Notes: generated by a model not told the origin, from the letters alone. A DNA stretch of 57,934 bases from a bacterium (GCA_022842165.1 JALHQC010000023.1:1-57934); one strand, 5' to 3'; positions 36,820 through 44,940 are shown, numbered from the stretch's first letter. Made by a program: numbers and translations.

Positions 36820-37758
36820 ATGACCATCCAGACCGCCATCCGCCACAACGCCCTGCTGGGCCGGCCCGTCGCCGAGGAGATTACCCGCGCCGTCTATTCG
36901 GGCGTCGAGGACCTCGCCGCAAAAGGCTGGCCCGTGAAACTTGTCTCGATCACCATCGGCGATGTCCCCGCCGTCAGCCTCTATGTGCGGAATCAGGTCC
37001 GCGGTGCCGAAAAGGCCGGCATCCTGTTCGAGGAGCGGAACCTGCCGGAAAAGGTCTCCCGCCTCGAAATGCTGGGGATCCTGCAGGCGCTGAACACCGA
37101 TCCACGGGTGACCGGCGTCATCATCCAGCGCCCGGTGCCGAGGCACCTCGACATCCGCGAACTGCAGACCGCCATCCATCCCCTCAAAGATGTCGAGGGC
37201 ATGCACCCGGCGTCCATCGGCAACATCGTCTACCGCGATACCTCGCTTGCCCCCTGCACGGCGGCGGCTTCCGTCGAACTGCTGAAGCGCACGGGGTTAA
37301 AGCTCGAAGGCCTCGAGGTGGTCGTCATCGGCCATTCCGAAATCGTCGGCAAGCCCATCGCCTTCCTGCTGATGGCGGAAGGCGCCACCGTCACCGTTTG
37401 TCACCATATGACGCGGAACCTCGCCGTTCATTCGCGCGCGGCGGATGCAATTTTCGTCGCCGTCGGCAAGCCGCGCTTCATCACGCCGAACATGATCAAG
37501 CCGGGCTCGGCGGTGATCGACATCGGCATCAACCAGATCGAGGAGGCTGGCCGCCACATCACCGTGGGCGACGTCGACTATGACGCCTGCGCGGAAACCG
37601 CTGGCTGGATCACGCCCGTCCCCGGCGGCGTCGGCCCCGTCACCGTCTCGATCCTGATGCGCAACGCCTTGACTGCCGCGCAGGCCCAGAAGCGCTATTA
37701 CGACGAAGCCTTCGGCGGCAAGTCCGACAAGCTCGTGCATGTGGCGCCTGCCGAATGA
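36820..37758 (+). CDS. FolD-like methylene-THF dehydrogenase lacking catalytic lysine
   Basis: Full-length FolD-family protein (312 aa) for 5,10-methylene-THF. PVPGGVGPVTV, GHSEIVGKPIAFLL and the NADP loop are present. Alignment by eye with E. coli and human enzymes shows Tyr55 kept but the catalytic Lys (K56 in both) replaced by Gln59 in YVRNQVRGAE. Gln103 is kept (IIQRPVP), while the folate-contacting Asp of KDVDG is Glu126 here (KDVEG). Loss of this lysine in the human enzyme abolishes cyclohydrolase, so this may be dehydrogenase-only. A normal folD would be expected elsewhere. Confidence 0.9.
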   Translation: MTIQTAIRHNALLGRPVAEEITRAVYSGVEDLAAKGWPVKLVSITIGDVPAVSLYVRNQVRGAEKAGILFEERNLPEKVSRLEMLGILQALNTDPRVTGVIIQRPVPRHLDIRELQTAIHPLKDVEGMHPASIGNIVYRDTSLAPCTAAASVELLKRTGLKLEGLEVVVIGHSEIVGKPIAFLLMAEGATVTVCHHMTRNLAVHSRAADAIFVAVGKPRFITPNMIKPGSAVIDIGINQIEEAGRHITVGDVDYDACAETAGWITPVPGGVGPVTVSILMRNALTAAQAQKRYYDEAFGGKSDKLVHVAPAE

Positions 37759-38690
37759 GCATCACCCGCGAGGCGATCACCAAGGCAGCGCAGCGGATTG
37801 CGCCCTTCATCCGGCGCACGCCGGTGATGGACGTGATGGTTGAGGGCATCGAGCTTCCCGTCACGCTCAAGCTCGAACTTCTTCAGCATTCCGGAAGCTT
37901 CAAGGCGCGCGGCGCCTTCAACACGCTGGTGAATGCCGAGGTCGGCAGCGCCGGTGTCGCCACGGCGTCCGGCGGCAATCATGGCGCGGCGGTGGCTTTC
38001 GCGGCGCGCCAGCTGGGGCACAAGGCAAGGATCTTCGTTCCCGAGATTTCATCCCCAGCCAAGGTGGCGCGCATCGCGTCCTATGGCGCCGACATCGTGC
38101 AGCAGGGCGCCACCTACAGCGAGGCCCTGGCCTTGTGCGAAGCCCATATTGCCGAAACCGGTGCGGTGAGCGTCCACGCCTATGACGCCGTGCCAACACT
38201 CGAAGGCCAGGGCACGCTCGCCCGCGAGCTTGAAGACCAGGCGCCGGGGATCGATACGCTGCTGGTCGCGGTGGGCGGCGGCGGCCTGATCGGCGGCATC
38301 GCGGCCTGGTATCAGTCCAACGTGAAGATCGTGGGAGTCGAACCCCAGACCTGCAACACGCTGCATGCAGCATTGGTCGCTGGCGAGCGTGTGGCCGTGA
38401 AGCCCTCCGGCCTCGCCACCGATTCGCTTGGCGCGACCACAGTCGGCAAGCTGATGTTCGATATCGCGAAAGATCATGTGTCTGAAGTCGTCCTCGTTTC
38501 GGACGACGATATCCGCGAGGCTCAGCGCCGGCTGTGGCGCGAGCAGCAACTGGTGACGGAACCGGGCGGGGCCGCCGCCTTCGCGGCCCTCCTCTCCGGC
38601 GCCTACAGGCCGGAGAAGGACGAGCGCGTCGGCGTCATCGTCTGCGGCGCCAACACCTCGATGGACGTTTTCGGCAAGCTCTTCAGCTAA
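37755..38690 (+). CDS. Serine/threonine dehydratase-like PLP enzyme
   Basis: Fold-type II PLP lyase (311 aa). The Schiff-base lysine is Lys50 in SGSFKARGAFN, the substrate loop is ASGGNHGAA, and the phosphate loop is VGGGGLIGGI. No ACT domain, which fits a catabolic serine/threonine ammonia-lyase or related racemase/dehydratase. The ATG overlaps the folD-like stop (ATGA), so it is the last gene of the DAO-pdxY-folD-like operon. It is a distinct paralogue of the enzyme at 3578 in the same window. Its 3' end overlaps the convergent flavoprotein by 4 nt. Confidence 0.9.
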   Translation: MSITREAITKAAQRIAPFIRRTPVMDVMVEGIELPVTLKLELLQHSGSFKARGAFNTLVNAEVGSAGVATASGGNHGAAVAFAARQLGHKARIFVPEISSPAKVARIASYGADIVQQGATYSEALALCEAHIAETGAVSVHAYDAVPTLEGQGTLARELEDQAPGIDTLLVAVGGGGLIGGIAAWYQSNVKIVGVEPQTCNTLHAALVAGERVAVKPSGLATDSLGATTVGKLMFDIAKDHVSEVVLVSDDDIREAQRRLWREQQLVTEPGGAAAFAALLSGAYRPEKDERVGVIVCGANTSMDVFGKLFS

Positions 38691-39973
38691 GACTTGAGCA
38701 AAGCTTCTGCCGCATCCTCGCCCGCGATGACCGCGCCCTCGAACCATCCGGCCTGTTCGCGCGCATAGTCCGACGACGCGAAGGCGATTGGCCCCTCCGG
38801 CTGCCAGTTGGCGTTTTCCAGCCCATCTTCATGGCCTGCAAGTGCAGCGACCCATGTGCCGCGCGCAAATGGATCGTCTACCCAGTCGTGCCAGTCGTAG
38901 GAGACCATGCGGGCATTGGGGAACAGCCGTGAGCACTGTTCACGCACCCATGCCGGATCACCGGGACGGTTCTCGTCTGTCATCAATCCGAAGCAGACGA
39001 TGAGCGTCGCGCCATCCTCTGCCTTGCGCTCTGCGAAGGCGAACTCGATGCCGCTGCCGTCTCCGGTCACCAGCGTGCCGACGGGGACGCCCTCCGCCTT
39101 CACCCACAGCTTGAACGAACGTCCGCCATGCCCCGTTGCAACCGCATCGCGCTTGGCTTGCGGCAGAGCGGCCGAGAAATGAACCTTCTTCAACTGGTTT
39201 ACGCCAAGCGCCAGCACGCAGGCCTTCGCCTGATGAATGCGCTTCGCACTTGCCACCTGCACGCCATCGGCCACGCGCGCCACATGCGTGACAGGTTCGG
39301 CGAGGATTCGTTCAGCGCCCGATGCAGCGATCATCGCCTCCGCCAGAGCGCCCATGCCCGGAACGACCGTGTCGCTCCAGAACCTGATCATGCCTTCGGC
39401 AAGCCCGTTGTCATAGGAACAGCTCGCCAGAAACTCGCTGGCCGCGACAAGGTTGTGATCGCCATTGCCGGACACCGTCCACCACGCGGAAAAAACATCG
39501 CGCGTCGGCCTGGGGCATTTTAGCCGGTCGAGATAGGCGGCGAATGAAATACTGCGCAGAGCCTCACCCTTCTCGTTCTCGCTTGATCCCTTCTTCAGCA
39601 GGATCGAGTCGACCGCCACACGCGCAATCGCGCGTTCATGCGCGGTGACATGTTCCGGTGATACAGCGCCATTGCTGCAGACCAGGCCATCGCGCAGCCA
39701 CAGGCGGTTGGTCACCTCATGGCGCGGCCGCAGCGACAGGCCATGCTCAGCCACCAGCGCACGGATGCGGCCATGCCACGGCGTGATCCATGCACCGCCG
39801 AACTCCAGTTCTGCGGCATCGCCATCGAATTTCCGGAGAAAGCCGCGGCCGCCGCAGCGGTCGCGCGCTTCGATGAGTTTCACGCGTTGCCCGGCCTTCG
39901 CCAGTTTCAGCGTGGCGGCGGCGCCAGCCATGCCGGCACCCACCACGATCACATCTGTTTCTTTTTCGCTCAT
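38687..39973 (-). CDS. Flavin monoamine oxidase family protein
   Basis: Amine-oxidase-type flavoprotein (428 aa). The ADP-binding DVIVVGAGMAGAAATLKLAKAG and the second FAD motif (EARDRCGGR) lie in the first 45 residues. The C-terminus QAGWFEGAVIAGEDAAEALL is the usual FAD-contacting end of the MAO/amine oxidase group. No signal peptide. It is 26 nt downstream of a small gene on the same strand and converges with the dehydratase gene. Substrate unknown; amines from the neighbouring operon are only a possibility. Confidence 0.88.
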   Translation of the reverse strand: MSEKETDVIVVGAGMAGAAATLKLAKAGQRVKLIEARDRCGGRGFLRKFDGDAAELEFGGAWITPWHGRIRALVAEHGLSLRPRHEVTNRLWLRDGLVCSNGAVSPEHVTAHERAIARVAVDSILLKKGSSENEKGEALRSISFAAYLDRLKCPRPTRDVFSAWWTVSGNGDHNLVAASEFLASCSYDNGLAEGMIRFWSDTVVPGMGALAEAMIAASGAERILAEPVTHVARVADGVQVASAKRIHQAKACVLALGVNQLKKVHFSAALPQAKRDAVATGHGGRSFKLWVKAEGVPVGTLVTGDGSGIEFAFAERKAEDGATLIVCFGLMTDENRPGDPAWVREQCSRLFPNARMVSYDWHDWVDDPFARGTWVAALAGHEDGLENANWQPEGPIAFASSDYAREQAGWFEGAVIAGEDAAEALLKS

Positions 39974-39998
39974 GAAGCGAAAGCTAACAGAACGCGCA

Positions 39999-40196
39999 TC
40001 ACAGGAACAGGTGCCGGCCGCCCGTCACCTGCATCCGCACTTTTTCACGCGCGGTGCGAAGCTCGTCCCGCATCCGTTGCAATTCGCGCGGGTCGGCCGG
40101 CGGCGCGGGCCGCCGCAGTGTGGTGTTAAGTCTTTTCGCCGTCGCCTTGGCCAGATCGAGGCTGGGGAACAGCAGGTCGAACTTGAGCGAGAACAT
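39999..40196 (-). CDS. Small hypothetical protein (65 aa) upstream of flavoprotein
   Basis: Short reading frame starting MFSLKFDLLFPSLDLAKATAKRLN, amphipathic at first, then a charged Arg/Glu-rich helix (PRELQRMRDELRTAREKVRM). GGAG is 6 nt before this ATG, better placed than at the earlier in-frame starts. It ends 25 nt before the flavoprotein gene. No known family recognised. Could be a membrane-surface helix protein or a chance frame. Confidence 0.5.
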   Translation of the reverse strand: MFSLKFDLLFPSLDLAKATAKRLNTTLRRPAPPADPRELQRMRDELRTAREKVRMQVTGGRHLFL

Positions 40197-40518
40197 AAGC
40201 GTCTCCATCGCGAGACACAGAGCCATTCAGACCCGTGCGCGTGCATGAAAATGTCAGCAAGCCATAAGGCGCGTGTGTACACGCGGCCAGATATCAGGCC
40301 TGCATTTGAGTTTGATCGTGTGATGAATGCGCCTGAAGCGCCAATACGCTAACCGCTTGAGGCCCGAGCCTCAAAAGCGGCCCGGAGTCAGCGTCGCGTA
40401 AAATGAATTCCCATGGCTGACTCCTCTGCGTGTTTGAATGCGGGTGTGTGACTAGCACCGATTCGCAGTGTAAGGAAGTATACGGAAGATTTTCAAGCCC
40501 ACTGTTGCGCGGGAGATA
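40197..40518. other. Gene-free stretch with one stem-loop
   Basis: No convincing gene on either strand. An 11-bp stem with a 2-nt bulge lies at 40353-40380 (CCGC TTGAGGC, loop, GCCTCAA aa GCGG), without a T-run. The likely promoter of the 65-aa gene and flavoprotein must lie at its left end. Nothing else recognisable. Confidence 0.6.
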
Positions 40519-40557
40519 CAGTGGCGCACCCCGGCTGATGGCCGGAATGCGCCGCTG
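40519..40557 (-). terminator. Stem-loop after htpG
   Basis: CAGTGGCGCA (40519-40528) pairs with TGCGCCGCTG (40548-40557) over 10 bp with one G-U, and an inner CCGGC/GCCGG stem lengthens it. It begins 7 nt after the htpG stop on the minus strand. No T-run follows, so it is either a weak terminator or an mRNA 3' end stabiliser. Confidence 0.5.
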
Positions 40558-40563
40558 TCGACT

Positions 40564-42456
40564 TCAGGCGAAGACCTTCGCCATCACATCCGCTATGCGC
40601 CTTGCAAAGGCGGCAGGGTCAGGCACCTGCTCGCCTTCGATGATGAAGGCCTGGTCGAGGAGAAGCTGTGCCGCATCGGCGATCGAACCGGCACCCTTGT
40701 CCGTTACCGACCTTGCGAGCGCCTGAAGCAGCGGGTGCCCGGCATTGATCTCGAGGATCGGCGCCGAGATCGAAACGCCGGAATCCTTCTGGCGCGACAG
40801 TAGCTTTTCCAGCGTCCGGTCCATGGCCGAATCATTGACGATGCAGACGGCACTGTCCGTCAGCCGTTTCGAACTCCGCACGTCCTGCACGCGCTCACCC
40901 AGCGCCTGCTTCATCGCGGCGATCAGCGTAGCGGTTGCCGCATCATCCGAGGCTTGCGGCTTCGCGTCGTCCTTGAGCTTGATGAGATCGAGGTCGGCGG
41001 CACCCTGCGCCACCGACTTGAAGGGCTTGCCGTCAAAGCCCAGTGCGGTGCGCACCCAGAAGGAATCGACCGGATCGGTCAGCAGCAGCACTTCGACGTC
41101 GCGTGCCGTGTAGCCTTCGAGCTGCGGGCTGGCCTTGGCCTTCGCCGCATCCTCGGCGGTGAGATAATAGATCGCCGTCTGGTTTTCCTTCAGGCCGGCG
41201 ACATAGTCCTTGAGGCTCACCCACTCACCCCTGGTGGTGCGGAAGCGGGCGATCTCGTAGAGCGTGTCGCGCCGCTCCATGTCCTCATAGAGGCCTTCCT
41301 TGATGACCGGGCCGAACACCTCCCAGATCTTCTTGAACGCCGTTTCGTCGTTCTCGGCGCATTTCTTCAGTTCACTCAGAACCTTGTTCGTCACCGCCTT
41401 GCGGATGGCGGCCACCTGCGGATTGTTCTGCAGCATCTCGCGCGAGATGTTGAGCGGCATGTCCTCGGAATCGATGACGCCGCGCACGAAGCGCAGGTAA
41501 GGCGGCAAGATCTCGACATCATCCGCGATATAGACGCGCCGCACATAAAGCTTCTGGCGCCCGCGCCGCTCCGGGTCATAGAGGTCGAAGGGCCGCTCGC
41601 CCGGCACATAGAGCAGCACGGTGTATTCGTTGCGGCCCTCGGCGCGGTAATGAATGGTGATCGCCGGATCGGAATAGATGCCGGCGACATGGCCGAAGAA
41701 CTCCTTGTGCTGTTCCGCCGTGATGTCGGACTTCGGCCGCGTCCAGATGGCGTTCGCCGTGTTGATCTGCCGCGCGGTTTCGTTGTCGACCGCCAACATG
41801 ATGGGGTGCGCGATGTGGTCCGAATAGGCGCGGACGACACTTTCGATCTTCCAGTCCTCGAGGAATTCTGCTGCGTCGTCCTTCATGTGAAGCACGATCG
41901 AGGTGCCGCGCGCGGCCGCTTCCGATCTTGTCACCGTGAAATTTCCTGTGCCTTCGGAGGACCACATGAAAGCCTCCTCCGTTCCGGCCTTGCGCGAGAT
42001 GACATCGACCCTGGAGGCGACGATGAAGCCCGAATAGAAGCCGATGCCGAACTGGCCGATGAGGTTGACGTCGCCCGACGACGCCTTCACCTTCTCTACG
42101 AAAGCCTGCGTGCCCGACCGGGCGATAGTGCCGAGGTTTTCGACCAGTTCCTGCTCGCTCATGCCGATGCCATTGTCGGCGATCGTCAGCGTCTTCTTCG
42201 CCTTGTCAGGCGTGATGGTGATCCTGAGGTCCGGCGCGCCCTCCAGCAGTTCGGGCGCGGCGATCGCCTCGTAACGCAGCTTGTCCAGCGCGTCGGCGGC
42301 GTTCGAGATCAGCTCGCGCAGGAACACGTCGCGGTCGGAATAGACCGAATGCACCATGAGATGCAGAAGCTTTGCGACTTCTGCCTGGAACTGGTGGGAT
42401 TTTGCGGAGACCGGATCAATCGTGGCGTCCGCGGCCGCCGTGGTATCTGCTGCCAT
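40564..42456 (-). CDS. htpG: Molecular chaperone HtpG (Hsp90)
   Basis: ATP-dependent dimeric Hsp90 chaperone (630 aa). The GHKL ATPase motifs are in place: ELISNAADALDKLR (48-61), DNGIGMS and GQFGIGFYSGFIV. The middle domain and C-terminal dimerisation region are complete. GAGG lies about 5 nt before the ATG. The leader has a heat-shock-like promoter (42491-42519) and a strong terminator just beyond it, insulating the gene from upstream transcription. Confidence 0.97.
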   Translation of the reverse strand: MAADTTAAADATIDPVSAKSHQFQAEVAKLLHLMVHSVYSDRDVFLRELISNAADALDKLRYEAIAAPELLEGAPDLRITITPDKAKKTLTIADNGIGMSEQELVENLGTIARSGTQAFVEKVKASSGDVNLIGQFGIGFYSGFIVASRVDVISRKAGTEEAFMWSSEGTGNFTVTRSEAAARGTSIVLHMKDDAAEFLEDWKIESVVRAYSDHIAHPIMLAVDNETARQINTANAIWTRPKSDITAEQHKEFFGHVAGIYSDPAITIHYRAEGRNEYTVLLYVPGERPFDLYDPERRGRQKLYVRRVYIADDVEILPPYLRFVRGVIDSEDMPLNISREMLQNNPQVAAIRKAVTNKVLSELKKCAENDETAFKKIWEVFGPVIKEGLYEDMERRDTLYEIARFRTTRGEWVSLKDYVAGLKENQTAIYYLTAEDAAKAKASPQLEGYTARDVEVLLLTDPVDSFWVRTALGFDGKPFKSVAQGAADLDLIKLKDDAKPQASDDAATATLIAAMKQALGERVQDVRSSKRLTDSAVCIVNDSAMDRTLEKLLSRQKDSGVSISAPILEINAGHPLLQALARSVTDKGAGSIADAAQLLLDQAFIIEGEQVPDPAAFARRIADVMAKVFA

Positions 42457-42490
42457 GTCACCCTCTTGTTGAATACAATGACGGCGAGCG

Positions 42491-42519
42491 ATATCGGGTG
42501 TAGCTCGAGCCCGGTCAAG
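42491..42519 (-). promoter_or_regulatory. Heat-shock (RpoH-like) promoter of htpG
   Basis: On the minus strand CTTGAC (42519-42514) is followed, after 15 nt, by CCCGATAT (42498-42491), close to the sigma-32 pattern CTTGAA...CCCATnT. Predicted start is near 42484, giving a leader of about 28 nt. Fits the known heat induction of htpG. Inferred from motif and spacing. Confidence 0.6.
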
Positions 42520-42524
42520 TGCCC

Positions 42525-42560
42525 AAAAAGAAAGCGGCCGGAACCTTGGGGCCCGGCCGC
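42525..42560 (-). terminator. Strong intrinsic terminator with no upstream gene
   Basis: A perfect 8-bp GC stem (GCGGCCGG 42534-42541, CCGGCCGC 42553-42560) is followed on the minus strand by TTTCTTTTT (42533-42525). It is upstream of htpG and no minus-strand protein gene ends before it. It may end a small RNA or antisense transcript arising in 42561-42815, or insulate htpG. Confidence 0.75.
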
Positions 42561-42815
42561 AGAACTTTACTCAAACGCCTCACTGACTTGGGGCAGGGTG
42601 GCCCGGCGGGCTGAATTAGCTCCGGGGGGCTGGGGGGCTGAGATTTCCGACGCTCAACGCCAGCCGGGCCTTAGAAGCAACGATCCATTTATCGCTGCGG
42701 AGAACGGCGGGACCTTGCTCCAATTGCGGCGGAAAAATGATATTTGGCCGCTTTGACTTGCCAGAGCCCGGGAATGGGTCCATGTTTTGGGCGGGTGTTT
42801 ACCCCCGTCACAAAG
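42561..42815. other. Gene-free G-rich region, possible small RNA locus
   Basis: This gap holds G-runs on the plus strand at 42590-42593, 42596-42598, 42608-42610, 42624-42629 and 42632-42637, a loose quadruplex-forming pattern with GGGGGGCT repeated twice. No protein gene is credible. A minus-strand transcript would end at the terminator at 42525-42560. The DUF2794 promoter should also lie here. Confidence 0.4.
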
Positions 42816-43220
42816 GTGGGGCTGTTGGACAAGAACGAAGATATAATCCCGCTCCGGCCGTGGGAGATTGGCACCCCGGCCGGGCGCGACGATGCCAGGG
42901 ATTTCAGCCGCCGCCCGGTGGAACAGATCAGTTTCGACCGGCGGGAGCTGAGCGTCATTCTTGGGGTCTATGGTACCCGAGTCGCCGAGGGCGAATGGCG
43001 GGACTATGCGCTGGACTTCGGGCGCGACAAGGCCGTGTTCTCGATCTTCCGGCGGACCTCCGAGCAACCCCTGTACCGGATCGTCAAGGAGCCTGCGCTG
43101 GCGCGGAGACAAGGCGCCTACGCCGTCATCGCGCAGGGCGGCCTCATCATGAAGCGCGGCCACGATCTGGCGCAGGTGCTGCGCGTGCTGACGAAATCCC
43201 CCCGGCTGACCGCGATCTGA
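42816..43220 (+). CDS. DUF2794 domain protein
   Basis: Small protein (about 134 aa) of unknown function typical of alphaproteobacteria. The core FDRRELSVILGVYGTRVAEGEWRDYAL... and the later PLYRIVKEPALARRQGAY mark DUF2794. The start is uncertain: GTG at 42816, TTG at 42825 (with AGGTGG 5 nt upstream) or ATG at 42774 are in frame. No signal peptide or membrane helix. Single gene, head to head with htpG. Its stop is followed by a terminator shared with the convergent gene. Confidence 0.88.
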   Translation: MGLLDKNEDIIPLRPWEIGTPAGRDDARDFSRRPVEQISFDRRELSVILGVYGTRVAEGEWRDYALDFGRDKAVFSIFRRTSEQPLYRIVKEPALARRQGAYAVIAQGGLIMKRGHDLAQVLRVLTKSPRLTAI

Positions 43221-43235
43221 TCTGACCCTTTCGCC

Positions 43236-43275
43236 AACAAAAAACCCGGCCGTTGCGGGCCGGGTTCAGTTTGTT
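43236..43275. terminator. Bidirectional terminator between DUF2794 and BI-1 genes
   Basis: AACCCGGCC (43243-43251) pairs with GGCCGGGTT (43258-43266). On the minus strand a TTTTTTGTT run follows, ideal for the BI-1 family gene that ends at 43290. On plus the run is weaker (TTCAGTTTGTT), for DUF2794. Confidence 0.8.
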
Positions 43276-43289
43276 CGGTGCTGTAGGAA

Positions 43290-44012
43290 TTACTCCTCGC
43301 GCATGATGCCGAGGATGTTCAGGATATGGATGAACAGCGTGATGAAGCTGCCATAGAGCATGAAGGCTCCGAAGATCGACTTGCCGCGGGCAACGCCCGG
43401 CGCATCGCCTTCCACATACATTTCCTTGATCTGCTGGGTTTCGTAAGCCGTGATGCCGGCAAACAGCAGGACGACGACCACCGAGGTGATGAGGCTCATC
43501 ATGCTCGATTGCACGAAGAAGACGTTGACCAGCATCGCGATCAGGATGCCGATTGAGGCCATCATGAAGAAGGTGCCGAAGCCCGACAGGTCACGCTTGG
43601 TGACGTATCCGGCAAGGCTCGTCGCACCGAATGTGACGGCCGAGATCAGGAAAGCCTGGGTGACCATGCCGGGCGCGACTGCCAGATAGGTACCGACCAT
43701 CGGCGCAATGGCGAGGCCCCAGAGCGCCACATAGCCCCAGAAGGCGCCATGGGCGACAGCGGGGTTCGACGAGAAGATCAGGCGCGGCGCCAGGAAGCCC
43801 ATGCCGATGATGGCGATGAAGAAGATCCACTTCAGCGAATAGACGGCCTGCATCGCGGCAGGGTTCGAAGCGACGGCGAGCGTGATGATAGCGGTCGCCG
43901 CCACGCCAAGCGCCATGTAGTTGTAGACGCCCATCATATAGGAACGCAGACCCTGGTCGATCTCGGCCCGGGTCTCGGTCCTTGTCTGGGGTTGATATCG
44001 GGATTCGGCCAT
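43290..44012 (-). CDS. Bax inhibitor-1/YccA family membrane protein
   Basis: Seven-helix membrane protein (240 aa) of the BI-1 (TMBIM) family, implicated as a pH-sensitive calcium leak channel and modulator of membrane proteases. After a polar N-terminus (1-28), seven hydrophobic segments are visible between about 30 and 235, and the AYETQQIKEMYVEG loop carries the family signature. Complete, with a strong terminator downstream. Bacterial function remains uncertain. Confidence 0.93.
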   Translation of the reverse strand: MAESRYQPQTRTETRAEIDQGLRSYMMGVYNYMALGVAATAIITLAVASNPAAMQAVYSLKWIFFIAIIGMGFLAPRLIFSSNPAVAHGAFWGYVALWGLAIAPMVGTYLAVAPGMVTQAFLISAVTFGATSLAGYVTKRDLSGFGTFFMMASIGILIAMLVNVFFVQSSMMSLITSVVVVLLFAGITAYETQQIKEMYVEGDAPGVARGKSIFGAFMLYGSFITLFIHILNILGIMREE

Positions 44013-44104
44013 TTACGTTCCTCCAAGGGATAAGAATTGAAAGCGAATATGGATAAAAGCCGCTTCTGCTTCAAGTTACAGGAATGTTAGGTCGTTAAGC
44101 AGCG

Positions 44105-44401
44105 TTAACCAGAGGCATACTGGTCCATTTTACGGGCCAGCGCGATGTCCAGATCGGTGACGCCGCCGGCCGAATGGGTGGCAAGCGTCACCTCGACCCT
44201 GCCATAGACATTGAACCATTCGGGGTGATGATCGGTCTTTTCGGCAAACAGCGCAACCCTGCTCATCCAGCCCCAGGCCTGGGAGAAGGACTTGAACTGG
44301 TAGGTCTTGGTGATGGCGTCCCGCCCCTTGGCCTCGGCCCAGCCGTGCAATTCGTGAAGGGCCTTGGCCCGTTCGACGCCAACCAGTGCTTTGCCTGTCA
44401 T
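44105..44401 (-). CDS. phhB: 4a-hydroxytetrahydrobiopterin dehydratase
   Basis: Pterin-4a-carbinolamine dehydratase (98 aa) that recycles pterin cofactor after aromatic amino acid hydroxylation. The catalytic DHHPEWFNVY block is intact, with VTLATHSAGGVTDLD after it. Start overlaps the thpR stop by 4 nt, so the two are co-expressed. No phenylalanine hydroxylase is nearby, so it may have a general pterin or moonlighting role. Confidence 0.93.
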   Translation of the reverse strand: MTGKALVGVERAKALHELHGWAEAKGRDAITKTYQFKSFSQAWGWMSRVALFAEKTDHHPEWFNVYGRVEVTLATHSAGGVTDLDIALARKMDQYASG

Positions 44402-44940
44402 AGTCCCGCCTGCAGTTGATAGGATTCCTCGACCGCATAGGGACCGCCCCCGCGCGACGGCCGGGACGAGAAAAGCACGAACCGCGCCACCTCGAACACC
44501 CGGCTCTTGTAGAGGTTATGGGAAGCGATGAAGCGGTGCAAGGATTGAAGGTCGGGGTCCTTGAGCCTGGCGAGCGTCACATGCGGGATGAACTTGCGGG
44601 GTTCGGGGGGCAGGCCCAGCACCTGGCAGATGCGCTCGTGCAGCGCCTGCAGGCGGCGAAGCTCGGCATTCTCCTCGACTCCCACATAAAGCGCATGGGG
44701 CTTGTTGCCGCCGAACACCCCGCAGCCCGTCAGCCGCAGCGCGAAGGGTCTGGCCTCGATCCCCTCGAGCTCATAGGCGATTTCGCGGGCCAGCCCGTCG
44801 TGAATGTCGCCGATGAAGCGCAGCGTGATGTGATGGCTTTCCCGGTCGATCCAGCGGGCCCCGAGGATGCCGCCCCGCATGAGATCGAGATCGAAGGCGA
44901 CATCGTCCGGAATTTCGAGTCCGGTGAACAGTCGCGGCAT
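44398..44940 (-). CDS. thpR: RNA 2',3'-cyclic phosphodiesterase
   Basis: 2H-phosphoesterase (180 aa) opening 2',3'-cyclic phosphates of RNA. Two HxTx motifs are present, HITLRFIGD (about 38) and HVTLARLKD (about 125). MPRLFTGLEIP is a typical start. Forms an operon with phhB. Function in vivo of ThpR in bacteria is not settled. Confidence 0.93.
   Translation of the reverse strand: MPRLFTGLEIPDDVAFDLDLMRGGILGARWIDRESHHITLRFIGDIHDGLAREIAYELEGIEARPFALRLTGCGVFGGNKPHALYVGVEENAELRRLQALHERICQVLGLPPEPRKFIPHVTLARLKDPDLQSLHRFIASHNLYKSRVFEVARFVLFSSRPSRGGGPYAVEESYQLQAGL

Noticed and set aside
40353-40380. Stem-loop as htpG terminator
   Set aside because: Lies about 185 nt past the stop and lacks a T-run; the hairpin at 40519-40557 is better placed.
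44094-44111. TTAA-N6-TTAAC as a CtrA site between the BI-1 and phhB genes
   Set aside because: Spacing is 6, not the canonical 7, and it sits at the 3' end of phhB.
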